A DNA stretch of 64,000 nucleotides from Prinia subflava (taxonomy: Eukaryota > Chordata > Aves > Passeriformes > Cisticolidae). Positions 23,446-35,203 of this stretch are shown piece after piece (the first letter of the stretch is position 1; each line of letters starts with the position of its first letter). The stretch covers positions 97,419,338 through 97,483,337 of the forward strand of contig NC_086247.1 of the NCBI RefSeq assembly GCF_021018805.1. The letters are read 5' to 3'. The notes under the pieces were generated by a model. It was not told the origin of the DNA and ran no database searches. It saw only the letters and a list, made by a program, of their open reading frames with translations. Both the position numbers and the translations under genes were made by a program.

Positions 23446-23760
23446 AGAGGCAGGAGCCTAAGTATGAGGCGAGAGATCATGGCCTGCCAACTCTTTGCGT
23501 AACAACTGGCCTGGGGACCTGTGGCCCAGCCAGGTGACCAGACACTGCAGGCGCCAGACTCTAGACTTTCCTATGCTTAGATTTAGAGAGTATAAAAGCT
23601 CAGGTTTTCCTTTGTTTGGGGTCACTCCTTGGAGGCACACAGCTTGAGCTGTTATTTTGTTATTGCTCCAAGATTTAATTATTTTAAGGATCAGGACGTC
23701 TGAGGCGGATAAGGGAGATCTGAGGTTAGCCAGTGAGGAAAACTGGTCTGACAGTGTGTG
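23446..23760 (+). mobile_element. Possible LTR promoter region
   Basis: A GAGAGTATAAAAGCTCAGG TATA box at about 23587-23605 sits about 140 bp after a GC-richer stretch and is followed by a transcript-like leader. This resembles an LTR U3/R boundary, but no ends or target duplication are visible. A weak call. Confidence 0.3.
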
Positions 23761-26088
23761 TGGGATGTGTAGCTGTGAAGGGGCCTCAGTACTAGCTTAC
23801 GTGGTGCAAGAGTGGCTCCTGGATGGTCGGACAGGGAAGTTTCCTTAACAATGGGAAAGTGGCAGTACTGACACAACTTAAACTTCAGCATCATCCAGAT
23901 ACACACTCAAATTAGTAAGATCATAGTTGTAATATAAAACTTCACTGTCACCAGGTCAGTGATCTGTCTTGTGGCACCATACCACTTAGGGTTTAGTGAT
24001 CTTAGGGAAATTTTCCTGACTGACCATTCAGGAGCCATTCTTGGAGTCCCACTTGTATCACTCCAGACTTACTGCTGGAAGCGAATCACCTTTGCAGCAG
24101 GCAGCTCCAGGGGAGCAGCTCCAGTGCTCTGCTTGGCTCCCACTACACATAGACAAGTTTCCCTCACTAGTTCAGTTCCAGATTTCCTGTAGCAGAGTCA
24201 CAGAGGTCTGATTCCTTTTAGGAATTTAACTATGGTCCAGCAACATGATTACAAGTCAGGCTGGGTGCCTCCAGGCTTTTGTACCCTTACAGTCTGAGCA
24301 CACGTTCCTCACACACACTTCATGCTGCTTAAATGTCCTTATGTTGCAATGGTGATTTTGGGCCTGGGATCTTCTCTTTGTTTATTTGGGTTCTACGGAG
24401 TCTCTGGGTGACTGACTATCCAGCCCCACAGGTCTCTTGTCTTTTGTTAGGCAAAGGGTTGGTGCCAGGTCATGGCTCATTGCTGGGGGCTCCAGCCATT
24501 TCCCCCCACCCAGGGCACAACCTGCAACTTACACTGCAGCTGCTCGCTGAGCTGCCTGCACTGGGCATATTCCCCAGCAGTGAGTTCTAGAGATATTAGG
24601 TCTATCACATTTTTAAGTCTGAAAGAAAAGCAACACAGCTATTTTATCACAGCATGATAAAAAGCAGTCTTCTTCAACACAACTCGTGCCACATTTTCCT
24701 CACATTTTCTACTTATCCTCCACAGCTCTATCATTTTTTTTATCAATCCCAAAATTTGGTATAAATCTTTCATAGACTATTCATAAATTTGGATTATGTG
24801 CATGATGCTGAAGTTGTAGTCTACTTTTAATATTCTCTGTTCAGTATCATCCGTAATTTTATAGCCTAATTAAAATGATTCATGATTCAAATATTCCTCA
24901 CTAATTGTTTAATTCTCTAGATAGTTTCAATAAACACAGTATTTTTTGCCTTTAATGTACAGTTTCATATATGATATTTAAACAGCATAAATTTAAAACA
25001 CTGTTATAGTACTTGTGTGGTAATAAGACCAGAATTCTATAAGAATGACATATATAGTAAAACAGATAATTTGTGGAGCCTCAGAATAAATTTTAAAAAT
25101 TCACTTTGAATGCTAGTCTGTTTTTGGGGTTTTTTAACCATATGAGTTTTGTGTGATAAGGGATATTGCCTCTCTCCACAACTTGTTCTTATGCCAGTAG
25201 ATCATGACTGAGAACTCTAACTTGAAATTTTATTGTTTAAATACTCTTACAGTTATATAAAACCACCTGTGTTTCAAAGAGATCTCGGTTAAGCATCATT
25301 GGGTCCTGAAGTTTCCCAAAACATGGTTGCAGTGACCTAATTAAACACTTCTACATTATCTGAGACTCAAAGCCTAAGCATTGGAAAATCTATTCCATGT
25401 CCAATCTTCTACTTACATAACACCAATCTTCTATTTACATAAAAAGAAAATTTCATTGCTTCCAAGCAGGAAGACATGAATCAATTTCTGATAAACCAAA
25501 AAAAAAATCTTTATTCCAGACTAAACTATTTTATCAAAATCCAGTGTATGTCAAAAGGGAGTTTTTTCACTGCCTTAAAAAATTCACTCTTGTCAAAATC
25601 ATGTTCACTGGTTAAAAGCCAAGAGTATCTCACTGTCTCTCATTATAAGTGGATATAAAATAAATAGCGACATTTGAAAATGCAAATTTTGTTACTACTT
25701 TTATGAATGTTAGTAGAACTAGACAAAGTAGGACCAATGAGGACTTTCTTTCAAACTGTATCTCATTAACACGTTGCATGTTTCTGAAAATACTTCATTA
25801 ACCTGAAATTTTTATTAGTTATGATTAAGAGAAAATTATTCACTTTACTAAATGAAAGCCACCTGCAGTTCCTCCTAGTAACCCTAAGAAATGGGCAGCA
25901 GTTCCTTCATTCCCCAAGTTTCTGTTCTGTGTCATTAAAGGTATTTCAACCCCTTTGCTACCAGAATTCCACAATTCAATAATGAAGAACAGACAAATTT
26001 TGTGTGTTTAATGCTTGGGAAAAATGTATGTTAAGTCATTTAAAAATCATCTAAGGTAGCTATTTCCATAATTTGAAGTTTAGATATG
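23761..26088. other. Non-coding DNA
   Basis: No gene, RNA or repeat ends recognised. Mostly AT-rich. Confidence 0.5.
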
Positions 26089-26242
26089 TGTCTTTGTTTG
26101 AAAGACAGGTGTCTGCTAGGGAGGGGCAAGGCCTCCCTTGGAATGGAGAATTCAAATCCCCTCCTTCCAAATTATTATAATTTAGAAAGTTAAAAGGGAT
26201 TTCAGGCAGAGTTATAGGGACAGGAATAACAGTTCTTTACTA
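26089..26242 (-). mobile_element. LTR-X, left part (split by ERV-C)
   Basis: It begins TGTCTTTGTTTGAAAGACAGG and shares CCCTTGGAATGGAGAATTCAAA and CCAAATTATTATAATTT with the LTR at 22813. It stops abruptly at GTAT, where ERV-C starts, and continues after ERV-C at 45915. Confidence 0.75.
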
Positions 26243-26246
26243 GTAT

Positions 26247-26917
26247 TGATTTATTAAAATATGAATACTGATCTAATATCAATATCCAACTGTGACGGAC
26301 AAAAACTCTCTAGCAGTTAAAGTTAGAAAGTGTATGTTTATTGCAGCGCAGGGTAGCGCATGGGATAGCTCCCTTATGTGCACTGCAAAGATCAAAGGTA
26401 ATTACAAAGCCTTCTATTTACAAAACTGTTGAATACACAAATTACAAATGCATATTCATACCCCTATCACTTCCTCTTCTCTGCTTCCTATGCTAATTGA
26501 CAAAAAGGCTATTAAGCTTGTGTAATTTGTTCCCTGAAATGGGTCAGTGGTCCTTTTGTGAGGAGTGGTCACCAAAAGGAGGAAGTAAAATGACTCTTCC
26601 TCGTTCTAAACTTTCAACCTTTTCAATCCAGATGTGATTGATGCATGGTAGAACTCCTTGCAGGAGTTTTTTCCAGGACTATTTCAATGTGTTTCTGGAA
26701 ACAGGAGGTTTGCAATTGTCTTGTGTTAGTTTCTCTGTTTTTAATAATTAAAAAGCAATGAGTTACTACATCCAGGGTAGCTTATCTTAAATCCGGTTTC
26801 TTTTAACCATCCTCTAACTTTTAACTGATTTCAGCAAAGCTTATCTATTAATTTCAGCTAAATCAGCAACATCTATTGTTAACTATAACCTTAGCTTTTC
26901 TAAAATCTTCAAAATTA
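26247..26917 (-). repeat. ERV-C 3' LTR
   Basis: About 671 bp. On the minus strand it starts TAATTTTGAAG (apparently TG mutated to TA) directly after a purine tract. It has AATAAACATACACTTTC at 26326-26343 as polyadenylation signal and R/U5, and ends TTTTAATAAATCA at 26247. Its last 96 bases also appear, inverted, at 45819-45914. Confidence 0.8.
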
Positions 26918-26944
26918 GTGTCTCTTTTCCCCACTTCTTCTTTG
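26918..26944 (-). promoter_or_regulatory. ERV-C polypurine tract
   Basis: The minus strand reads AAAGAAGAAGTGGGGAAAAG immediately before the 3' LTR. It marks the U3 start. Confidence 0.7.
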
Positions 26945-26964
26945 AAATTAGTAAATTCTTTTAC

Positions 26965-28723
26965 TTAGTATAAAGAATCTTTTTCATCTATCCAAGCTGT
27001 ATGGCTAGTGTCTCTCAAGACCAAGCCATATGCCTTTGATAGTGATGTTAAAGCTGCCACTCGTCGTAGCATCTTCCAATTCCAAACAAGTATTACAACA
27101 GATAATACTACACTTATGCTGACCAAATTAAGCAACACAATTATAGGGTGGACTAAGGCATTCAGTATACCTGTTCTGTCAGTGACCACCCAAAAAGTAC
27201 ATCTCATCAATGATGAGACAAATGTTCCTCGAGCCTTTTAAAAACCTCTTTGATGGTCTCTGTGTCATGGTGTATCGTAATTAATGTCTTCTCTCCATCT
27301 CTAATTTCTTTTAAGATTTCTCTCAATTCGTGATGTTTCATCAGTTGAACAACTAAAGTCAAATTCATTCCTATGGACACAGGCAATACCTCCTGCACAA
27401 TGGTTAGGTTGGCTTTTATATATTGATGTGATATTACAGGTGCTTGATAGGATAAATCACATCCTTTAATTCTAACAAAATTGCAGACAAACAAATTGAA
27501 TTGAGTCTCATCTATAATTTGGTTGTCTATCCTTATGATGGGGCATGCAGTCCTAAGACAGACACAGCCTTGTCCTGTATACACAAGTGAAGTTGTCTGT
27601 TTGCCTGGATGCGTTTCAAAGTCACAAATACTTTGGTCTGTATCCAAGCAAGTGTCTTTGTAACCTTCTAATGTCCCTTCACATATGTATCCTAGTTGTA
27701 TCCTCATAGTACAGGGCTCTAGATTAACGGTTTGCCATTTTTCTTCAATTTCTCATGCCCACATCCTGTGTTCGAACTGTGTTCAATACAGTTCTCTCAT
27801 AGTTTAATCCTAAGGGAACTATTGGATGTATTAGGTCCATTGAGGCATTGTGTATAGTTAAAACAAAGGCTGTCACTATACTTGCTATACTTGTCACAGG
27901 GTTATAGGTGAAATTGGCCAACATCCACCAAGACTGAAGTTCCCTCTCCATATCGGAGGCATTGTCCCAAACAATCTTGTGAATTTTAGTAGGGAATGTT
28001 CCCTCTCTACCTTCCCTGGTAACTGCAGCAGCTACTGATTGCATCCACAGTTGTGCTTGAGCACACCCTAGAGCCAGCAAGATGTTTTCACTATCTCTGC
28101 CTAGCGCATTAATTATTACCTCATGATCTCGCTCCTCTGTATTTTCCCATTCTGGTAATATTTGGGTCAATTTCCAACTTTTGTTACCCAGTGCTAGTAG
28201 AGAGGATTGCAAAAGTTGTTGTAGTTTGACTAAAGCACTCCCTACTGAGGTTAATTTATTAATCAGCACTTCTGAATCTATTGTGTTCAGCACTCTCAGT
28301 CCTGTTCCTAGCAAGCCAATGAGATCTCTCTTACTCCTAAAATTAGGAGGCATACTTTTTTGAAGCCAAGTGGTCCAGTCTATAAAGGAGTTCCTGAGAA
28401 ATGGGGCACATTCTGGCTGAACATGAGAAGCATTTACCTGTAATCCCATTTCTACTCGTTTCAAAGACCACTTTGGGTTAACTATCAGCTTCTGAACTCC
28501 TGTCTTCTTAAATAGCATATGGCCCAATTCTAGTAACTACAGGAGATATTTGTTCCTCTGCTTCTGAAATAGCTGGCATCTGGGTGATCACAGGCTTTCT
28601 TGGTACTGGTGGAGTAATCTTGGTCTGGTCCTCATGGAGCTCAGTACATACCTGAATGATGTTAAAATCAATATCATACCCTCCTGTTGCCATGAGTTTT
28701 TCCCGGTTTTGCTGAGCGTTCAT
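26965..28723 (-). pseudogene. env: ERV-C env, SU C-terminus and long transmembrane subunit
   Basis: The envelope gene is spread over four frames (28508-28723, 27745-28527, 27207-27707, 26965-27210). An RSKR cleavage site lies near 28340, followed by a glycine/leucine-rich start (DLIGLLGTGL). A very long ectodomain follows: a leucine-rich heptad region, a tryptophan-rich middle, then a cysteine cluster (CVCLRTAC, CNFVRIKGC) and an amphipathic helix. The membrane anchor lies at about 27080-27160. The stretch from cleavage site to anchor is roughly 400 codons, against about 130 in typical gammaretroviruses. I see no immunosuppressive-domain or CX6CC motif. The upstream part of the same env lies at 37697-38087, beyond ERV-B. 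Confidence 0.8.
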
Positions 28724-29003
28724 ATTAAAGAAGAAGTCTGTACCTTCTCACGCTCTTTTAATGTAAACATCAGCTATGTTCTATAAACATAGCCATTGTT
28801 TTTACATTCCCTGCCGGGACAAACAAGACTGTGTGACAGTCCCCTTCACCAATGTGATGTGGAGGTGGGAATTCCTTCCTCCAATCCACAGGCCTCATAG
28901 AAAAAGTATAAAAGTAAGTTTTTATAAATAAACCGGGTCTTCTGCCCGGCATGCTCTGATGCACCCAGATCTGTGTCCCCAGTCTGTTTTCTGGTTAAGC
29001 CTC
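28724..29003 (-). pseudogene. env: ERV-C env, SU middle part adjoining ERV-B
   Basis: A 64-codon open piece (28770-28964) with WRKEFPPPHHIGEGDC continues the surface subunit. It ends at the CCTC target site where ERV-B entered (29000-29003). It joins the env text that stops at 37693 on the other side of ERV-B. Confidence 0.6.
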
Positions 29004-29454
29004 TGTTAGCGTAGGAAAACATATAACCACACGAAGGCGATCATATGCGGTTCTTTATTCAAGCGCGCGGGACACAGGGGTGATGATACACCCAAATCTG
29101 ATGTCCAAAGAATACAGAGTCGATTCGTGATTTTTATAGTTTAAATTATACACATGTTAACTAACCCCCACCCCTAGATACTGATTATCCTATTCCTTAG
29201 TTACTATCTTAAATCATACCTACGCTTCTACCCTGATCCACACTTGATTTGGTTAAAACAATGCTTCTCAATTATCCCCTGAGTTGCAGTCACACTTGAT
29301 TCGGTCATTACAATAGCATGGAGCTGTTTGCAGAAGCTGACGCTTGTTCCGAGCTGAGCTGCGTCATGTTCCAGTTGTACGTTCTCTACTTTCCTCCCCC
29401 CACACATATCTCAACTTAACCCAGAAATTATATTTTTTTAACCCTCCACCAACA
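29004..29454 (-). repeat. ERV-B 3' LTR
   Basis: A 451-bp LTR from TG to CA on both strands. On the minus strand it has a TATAAAAATC box (plus 29131-29138 region), TTGAATAAAGAACC polyadenylation signal (29054-29059), and ends CCTACGCTAACA. Confidence 0.97.
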
Positions 29455-29466
29455 TTCCCCCCTTTG
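29455..29466 (-). promoter_or_regulatory. ERV-B polypurine tract
   Basis: AAAGGGGGGAA on the minus strand abuts the U3 start TGTTGGTGG. Confidence 0.85.
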
Positions 29467-29535
29467 AAAGTATTTTCACTCTAATATACTAAGTGTAAAT
29501 GCTTTCACTTAATACAGTCCATTAGGCTTCAGAGT

Positions 29536-31488
29536 TCATACTGAATGTTCATCTTCAAATCCTCTGTTGTCATAGGCTTTGTCCGGGATGTTGTTGCGGA
29601 TTGAAGGTGCTGGGTTCCGTGCCAATGCCTTCATTATGGTCCTGTTCCAAGATGCCTTTTTCTGTATCTCTCTCTTCAGGATTCTGTAAACTAACCAAAT
29701 TACTAAAAATATAATCAGTAAAATTATCAGATTTTCAAGGATAGACTTTATCCATGAACTCACATTCCATCCTAATCCTTCAAAGATTTTACCCAACCAG
29801 CTAGTAGCTAAATCCTTTTGTTCCTTTTGTGCCTCATGCTCTATTTGTTTTAACTGACTGATGTCATGTTCTACATCTGCAGTTACATTTGGGATGTGGA
29901 TGCAGCAATGGTCGATTTGTCCCTTTAAATATCCACACACTCCGTGTTCTTTCAAAAGTAACATATCTAAAGCCAAACGATTTTGCAGGGTCATTTTGGT
30001 GGTGGCCTGTAATTGCACATTGAGTTCCCTAAATCCCTCTCGTGTGATTCTTGCTAATCTGTCTACCTGACCTGTGAGTCTATATAGCATTTCTCTATTT
30101 CGATAATTTGCAATGGGACCAAACAAGGATTCTAGGGCCCACCCAATCTTTACTCCACTAGAGGGTTCCTTCCAAGTGTCATCTGGGTTCTTGTCTTCTG
30201 AGACGTCACGTTTTGCTTTTATTTGCAAGGGTTCACTGCTCCTGTTAAATGGGGATTTCTTCCAAATTGGACATAAAGTGGGAAGGCCCAGGGTGATTTC
30301 TCTTACCTCCCCGTCCATAGGCAAGTGTGTTGTCCATGTGCCATCACTCACTGCCCATACAAATGGTCCTGGACTTCGAATTGTACTCCTGCTACATCCT
30401 ACTATAATCTTAGAATCTATTTTGCCTTGTTTGTGTTTAATTTTCCTGCAGGCACAACCAATTCGTAAGGCTATTGCCAATGGTGACCACTGTTTCATTT
30501 CCAGATTATCTGAGGTGCAATCATAAATTTTCTTACATACCCACCAACTTACCTTATTTGCCTCTTTCTGACTACTAGTATCAGTATTCGTCACTGTGGG
30601 ATCTGTCTCATTTTCAGAGCCTTTCCATTTAATGCACCAGGGTGTGCTTTCCATATATTGGAATTTCTGGAGGATGCTCACAGACCATGCACTGTCCCAA
30701 GGTTCCAGTCCTTTCCAATCCTTCTCTTCACATTTCCACACCACAACACTTTCTGTAGCGTTGTCCCTGATCTTTTGATAGTGTAGAAACCAACATTGCC
30801 ATTTTGCAAGGTCTTGGTCCTTAACCCACCACTCTATGATTTGTCCCAATTTGCCATTACTAAGAATGCACTCTGACTTTCTCATGGGTTGCATATAGGA
30901 ATTCTCTGTTATCTTCCAGTATTCTCTGACCACCACCCTTGACTCTGGTACTTGTTTACAGTTAATTGTTTTGTTCCCTCCTATTTCAGGTAATTTTGAC
31001 GTTATTATTCCCCAGCTTACTGGGTCCCCTGCTGCCTTTGGTATTGGCAGACAGGCTGTTATTCTGCTGGTATTATGCATTTTGGCAAAGTCTCTGACCA
31101 ATCCAATCATTACATTCTCAGCCCGAATTTCATTAGAAATTTCTATTACTTGTGTTTTTGCCTGTATCTCTCTCTTCATTCTAGAATGAAGAGTTGTTAG
31201 TTGACCCTTCTGTATCCCATATCCCAAAGTAACAGCAATCCCTACTGGTGACATTAGTATCCATGAAATTAACATTACCCACAGGAAGAGCATGAGCACA
31301 GTTACCAATACCATTTGAACAGTTACAGACGTTTCAGCCTCAGCTTTGTTGGTCCAAAAGTTTCTACAGCCCATGACTGGACCCCACGAGGGACCTTCTT
31401 CACACGCGTGTAGTGTATCCAGGGTTCCACTCCAGCCACTTTGACTGCTGTAAAGATGGTTAGCAGTACCTGATGGGGACCAGTCCAC
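29536..31488 (-). CDS. env: ERV-B envelope glycoprotein (open)
   Basis: This is an uninterrupted 650-codon frame for the membrane-fusion glycoprotein. The frame opens inside the integrase end. The likely starts are Met39 (31374) or Met59 (31314), just before a hydrophobic signal-like segment (about residues 60-90). The surface subunit is cysteine- and N-glycosylation-site-rich. Furin-type KAKR is at 424-427. The transmembrane subunit begins with a polar stretch, then a hydrophobic loop ([13 protein letters not shown], 448-460) that may be an internal fusion peptide. A coiled coil and the immunosuppressive-type [15 protein letters not shown] (502-516) follow, then cysteines at 518, 528 and 529. 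The anchor is at about 583-604, followed by a 46-residue tail. It overlaps pol in another frame, as in other retroviruses. It would be made from a spliced RNA. Confidence 0.92.
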   Translation of the reverse strand: MDWSPSGTANHLYSSQSGWSGTLDTLHACEEGPSWGPVMGCRNFWTNKAEAETSVTVQMVLVTVLMLFLWVMLISWILMSPVGIAVTLGYGIQKGQLTTLHSRMKREIQAKTQVIEISNEIRAENVMIGLVRDFAKMHNTSRITACLPIPKAAGDPVSWGIITSKLPEIGGNKTINCKQVPESRVVVREYWKITENSYMQPMRKSECILSNGKLGQIIEWWVKDQDLAKWQCWFLHYQKIRDNATESVVVWKCEEKDWKGLEPWDSAWSVSILQKFQYMESTPWCIKWKGSENETDPTVTNTDTSSQKEANKVSWWVCKKIYDCTSDNLEMKQWSPLAIALRIGCACRKIKHKQGKIDSKIIVGCSRSTIRSPGPFVWAVSDGTWTTHLPMDGEVREITLGLPTLCPIWKKSPFNRSSEPLQIKAKRDVSEDKNPDDTWKEPSSGVKIGWALESLFGPIANYRNREMLYRLTGQVDRLARITREGFRELNVQLQATTKMTLQNRLALDMLLLKEHGVCGYLKGQIDHCCIHIPNVTADVEHDISQLKQIEHEAQKEQKDLATSWLGKIFEGLGWNVSSWIKSILENLIILLIIFLVIWLVYRILKREIQKKASWNRTIMKALARNPAPSIRNNIPDKAYDNRGFEDEHSV

Positions 31489-32195
31489 TTCTCTTTTAGT
31501 GGTTCTTCGTTCCAGGTTTTGATGTATACCTCATCTCCTGGTTCGATATTGTGGACTGGATTCTCCAGGGCCAGTGGTCTGTTCCACACGAGAACACTTC
31601 GAAGCCGAGCTAGAGTTTTCCCAAGGGACAGAACATAATTATACACATCTTGTTTCCCTGTGACATGAACATTTGGATTGGGATTAGGAGATTCATATGG
31701 TTTCCCATATAATATTTCATAAGGACTAACTGACATCCCACTCCTAGGCTTTATTCGAACCCTCAGCAATGCGATCGGCAAAGCCTGTGGCCACTGCAGT
31801 TTGGCTTCCTGGCATATTTTACTGATCTGCCTCTTCAGTGTCTGGTTCATTCTTTCTACTTGCCCACTTGACTGGGGTCTCCATGGTGTGTGGAGGTCCC
31901 AAGATATTCCCAATAACTTGCTTACCCCTTGTACCACCGTGGCTATGAAGTGTGGGCCTCTGTCTGATGATATCCCTAGGGGCACCCCAAACCTGGGAAT
32001 GATCTCCTGTAATAACCACTTAACTGTTTCCTTTGCTTGGTTTGTGCGACAGGGAAGGGCTTCTGGCCATCCAGAAAACGTGTCAACCCCTACTAACAGG
32101 TATTTGTATCCCCGAGTTTTTGGCAGTTCTGCAAAATCCACTTGCCAATAGTCTCCTGGTTCTATTCCTATCCGAATTCTGCCTAACTGTGCCTG
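31323..32195 (-). pseudogene. pol: ERV-B pol: integrase
   Basis: Integrase inserts viral DNA into the host genome. The open part from 32141 has the DD35E catalytic triad: Asp2 (MDFAELP), Asp60 (SSDRGPHF) and Glu96 (QVERMNQT). It then has a C-terminal domain ending in the [11 protein letters not shown] segment typical of class I elements. It is in the same frame as the RT-RNase H frame upstream and separated from it only by the TGA at 32196-32198. The HHCC zinc domain lies before that stop (HNECHWG, CEIC). The single stop probably arose by point mutation, possibly CGA to TGA. The domain itself looks fully conserved. Confidence 0.9.
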
Positions 32196-34988
32196 TCATC
32201 TAGCTACGGGATTGTTTTTCAGACAGATTTCACATTTAGACATTACTGACTTGGCCATTGTTTGCATCCGTACTGAGATTAGGTATTGTCTTAACCACTT
32301 TATCAACGCCTCTGCACCCCAGTGACACTCATTATGTTTTACCTGTAAAATTTCTCTCATTACCAAAGGAGGTACCACTATTTGCCCTTGTGCGGTTACA
32401 TACCACCCTTCTGCGTTCTTCAGTGCCTTCAGCAGTTGTGCTAGTCTGTCATCTTCGATTGTATAGTTTGGCTTCGGAGGCAAATTAAATTGAGAGATAT
32501 TAAGTCTTGATGGTATCAACGCCATTGTTTTCTGCACCTCTCGCGCTACCTGACGGGCTGCCCAATCTGCTTTTCGATTTCCTTCACAAATTTTGGAGTT
32601 GCCTGATTGATGTGCCTTGCAGTGCATGATTGCTACTTGTTCAGGTTTTTGTACTGCATCTATCAATTGTAGGACTGCATCTTGATGTTTAATATTTGTC
32701 CCTTGGGAGGACAGCAGTCCTCTTTCTTTCCATAAAGCTCCGTGTACATGCACTACTCCGAAGGCATATTTGGGGTCAGTCCAGATATTCACTGTCTTCC
32801 CTTCACTCAGCTCGAGTGCTCTGGTTAATGCGATTAGTTCTGCCCTTTGTGCAGACGTGTTAGGTGGTAGTGATTTTGCCTTTATTACTACATCAATTGT
32901 AGTTACCGCATATCCCGCGTATCTGGCTCCGTTCTCCATGAAGCTGCTTCCATCTGTAAAGAGTTCCCACTCTGGTTGCTCCAGGGGGACATCCTTCAGA
33001 TCTGTTCTTGCTGAATAAGTGTGCTCGATGACTTCTAGACAGTCATGCTCTAATGGACCTTCCTCAGCTGTGGCACCTAGAAATAGAGCTGGATTCAAGA
33101 GGTTAGTTGTTTTTAGTGCAACGTCATCCTGCTCAGTCAGGGTTACCTGAAACTTCATCATCCGGCTTGGAGAGAGCCAATGGCCCCCCTTTTGTTCCAG
33201 GACTGTAGTTACCATGTGTGGCACATAGACATCTATGTGTCTTCCCATTGTGAGCTTCCTGGCTTCCTGTATCAGCAGCACGGTAGCTGCCACTGCCCGC
33301 AGACATGAAGGCCATCCGGCACTTACGTTGTCGAGTTGTTTGGAAAAGTAACCCACCGGCCTTTTCCAGCTTCCCAGTCGTTGGGTCAGGACTCCCAGTG
33401 CCAGTCGCTGCCTTTCATGCACGTACAGCTGAAAGTCTTTAGACAGATCAGGTAACCCCAAAGCAGGAGCAGTTGTCAGTGCTTCCTTTAACTTCTGGAA
33501 GGCCTCTTTCTGTGGTTTGCCCCAGGTGAACGGCTGCGTCTTCTGAGCCTCGTACAAGGGTTTTGCAATCAGTCCATAGTCCATGATCCACAGGCGACAC
33601 CACCCTGTCATTCCGAGGAAGATCCGCAGCTCATGTAGATTCTGGGGCTCTGGAATAGCACAGATAGCTTGAATACGATTAGTACCCAGTTTTCTCTGCC
33701 CTTGTGAGATTTCACATCCCAGGTAAATCACAGTCTGTTGGGCAATTTGTGCTTTTTCTCTGGATACCTTATACCCTCCCATTCCTAATGAATTTAAGAT
33801 CTCAATGGTTACCTTTATGCAGGTCATTTCTTCCTCTGTTGCAATCAAAATGTCATCTACATACTGGAGTAATAAATATTGGTCTCTTGGTACTTGCCCT
33901 TCTCTGGTCCAGATTTCCAGTTCTTTTGCCAGTTGACTTCCAAAGAGAGTGGGGGACCCCTTGTACCCCATCGGTAATCGAGTCCAGGTGAGCTGAGTTT
34001 TCCTTCCACTTTCTGGATGTTCCCACTCAAAGGCAAATAGTTTCCTACTTTCTTGGTCAAGGGGTATACAGAAGAAAGCATCTTTTAAGTCAATTACAGT
34101 AAACCATTTATATATCTCTTTTACGGATGCTAACAATGTATAGGGATTGGCAACCACTGGATGAATGTCTTTTGTTATTTCATTTATACCTCTTAAATCC
34201 TGTACAAGTCTATACTCACCATTGGGTTTCTTCACTGGGAAAATTGGGGTGTTGTATTCCGATTTACATTCCTCTAGAATTCGATATTTTAAAAATTTAT
34301 CAATGGTCTTTGCTATTCCCTGTCGTGCTTCTGGTTTTATAGAGTATTGTTTGATTCGTACAGCCTTTGCTCTTTCTTTTAACTCTACATGTACCGGTTG
34401 TGCCAATTTAGATTTTCCAGGTACATCTGTTTCCCAGACAGAGGGAATTACTGCATCTTCTACTTCTTTAGGAATATTAGAAATTGGTTTTTCTTTTATC
34501 ATTAAAATCTTTCCTGTCTTAGACTCCAGAATTTTCATTACGAGTTCACCATTCTCAAAAGTAATTACTGCCTCCAGTGCTGCCAGTAGATCGCGCCCTA
34601 AGAGCGGAGTTTGGCAGTCTGGCATGTATAAGAATTCACGGGTCAAGATCTTATCTTCAAAGCTCAATTCTAGGGGTTGCAAGAATGGCCGTACCTCCTC
34701 CTTCCCTGTGGCTCCAATGACTGCTGCTGACTTGTTCCCGATTTTCCCCTCAAGATAATTTAGTACAGAATGTGTGGCCCCCGTGTCAATGAGAAAATCT
34801 ACGTCTTTTCCTTCTAAATGCAAAGTCACCATGGGCTCCCTTGATCCTGGCTCTCTCTCATGTAAAACCATGACCCTGGCTACACCATCCAGCTGATGCT
34901 CACTACTTTGATTAAACATACTGTCTAACTGAGGCTGACCATTCTGGCTAAACCGGTTTGGACACTCCCTTTTCCAGTGTCCCTCCAT
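32196..34988 (-). CDS. pol: ERV-B pol: NC knuckle, protease, RT, RNase H
   Basis: A 930-codon open frame with the polyprotein enzymes in order. A nucleocapsid tail starts it (the CCHC knuckle CAYCRMEGHWKREC begins just upstream of its first Met). Retropepsin has DTGA at residues 68-71. Reverse transcriptase has YVDD at 376-379 (33852-33863). RNase H (FTDGSS, then NIWTDPKYAF) follows, then the integrase zinc domain, ending at the TGA at 32196-32198. The first Met is not the natural start, since translation would come through from Gag. No stop separates the knuckle from protease, which is unusual, because gamma-type elements place the Gag stop there. All catalytic motifs I can check are intact. 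Confidence 0.93.
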   Translation of the reverse strand: MEGHWKRECPNRFSQNGQPQLDSMFNQSSEHQLDGVARVMVLHEREPGSREPMVTLHLEGKDVDFLIDTGATHSVLNYLEGKIGNKSAAVIGATGKEEVRPFLQPLELSFEDKILTREFLYMPDCQTPLLGRDLLAALEAVITFENGELVMKILESKTGKILMIKEKPISNIPKEVEDAVIPSVWETDVPGKSKLAQPVHVELKERAKAVRIKQYSIKPEARQGIAKTIDKFLKYRILEECKSEYNTPIFPVKKPNGEYRLVQDLRGINEITKDIHPVVANPYTLLASVKEIYKWFTVIDLKDAFFCIPLDQESRKLFAFEWEHPESGRKTQLTWTRLPMGYKGSPTLFGSQLAKELEIWTREGQVPRDQYLLLQYVDDILIATEEEMTCIKVTIEILNSLGMGGYKVSREKAQIAQQTVIYLGCEISQGQRKLGTNRIQAICAIPEPQNLHELRIFLGMTGWCRLWIMDYGLIAKPLYEAQKTQPFTWGKPQKEAFQKLKEALTTAPALGLPDLSKDFQLYVHERQRLALGVLTQRLGSWKRPVGYFSKQLDNVSAGWPSCLRAVAATVLLIQEARKLTMGRHIDVYVPHMVTTVLEQKGGHWLSPSRMMKFQVTLTEQDDVALKTTNLLNPALFLGATAEEGPLEHDCLEVIEHTYSARTDLKDVPLEQPEWELFTDGSSFMENGARYAGYAVTTIDVVIKAKSLPPNTSAQRAELIALTRALELSEGKTVNIWTDPKYAFGVVHVHGALWKERGLLSSQGTNIKHQDAVLQLIDAVQKPEQVAIMHCKAHQSGNSKICEGNRKADWAARQVAREVQKTMALIPSRLNISQFNLPPKPNYTIEDDRLAQLLKALKNAEGWYVTAQGQIVVPPLVMREILQVKHNECHWGAEALIKWLRQYLISVRMQTMAKSVMSKCEICLKNNPVAR

Positions 34989-35203
34989 CCGACAATATGC
35001 ACACTGATTCAGACCTAATCTACCATGACCAGAACCTCTGCCAAAGCCACCTCTATTAACGCCATGACCACCTCTACCACGTCCCCGCCCCGTCTCTGTA
35101 AAACTGCCAAAAGGCTTTGCCCCTGTTTCTTGACAATTTCTCTGTCCCTGTTATTATAAACTTTCCAGGCAACCTCTAGGAGTTTATCCAAGTTTCTTAA
35201 CTC
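34989..35203 (-). pseudogene. gag: ERV-B gag: capsid end and nucleocapsid, out of frame
   Basis: Between the Gag frame and the Pol frame the minus strand continues the capsid end in the Gag frame after a TAA at 35204-35206 (the RNLDKLLEVAWKVYNNRD segment). It then switches to the Pol frame, giving an Arg/Gly-rich stretch (GRGRGRGG, GFGRGSGHG) and the CCHC knuckle at about 34965-35005. So one nonsense codon and one frame change interrupt Gag. The glycine/arginine-rich run fits an RNA-binding nucleocapsid. Confidence 0.75.
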
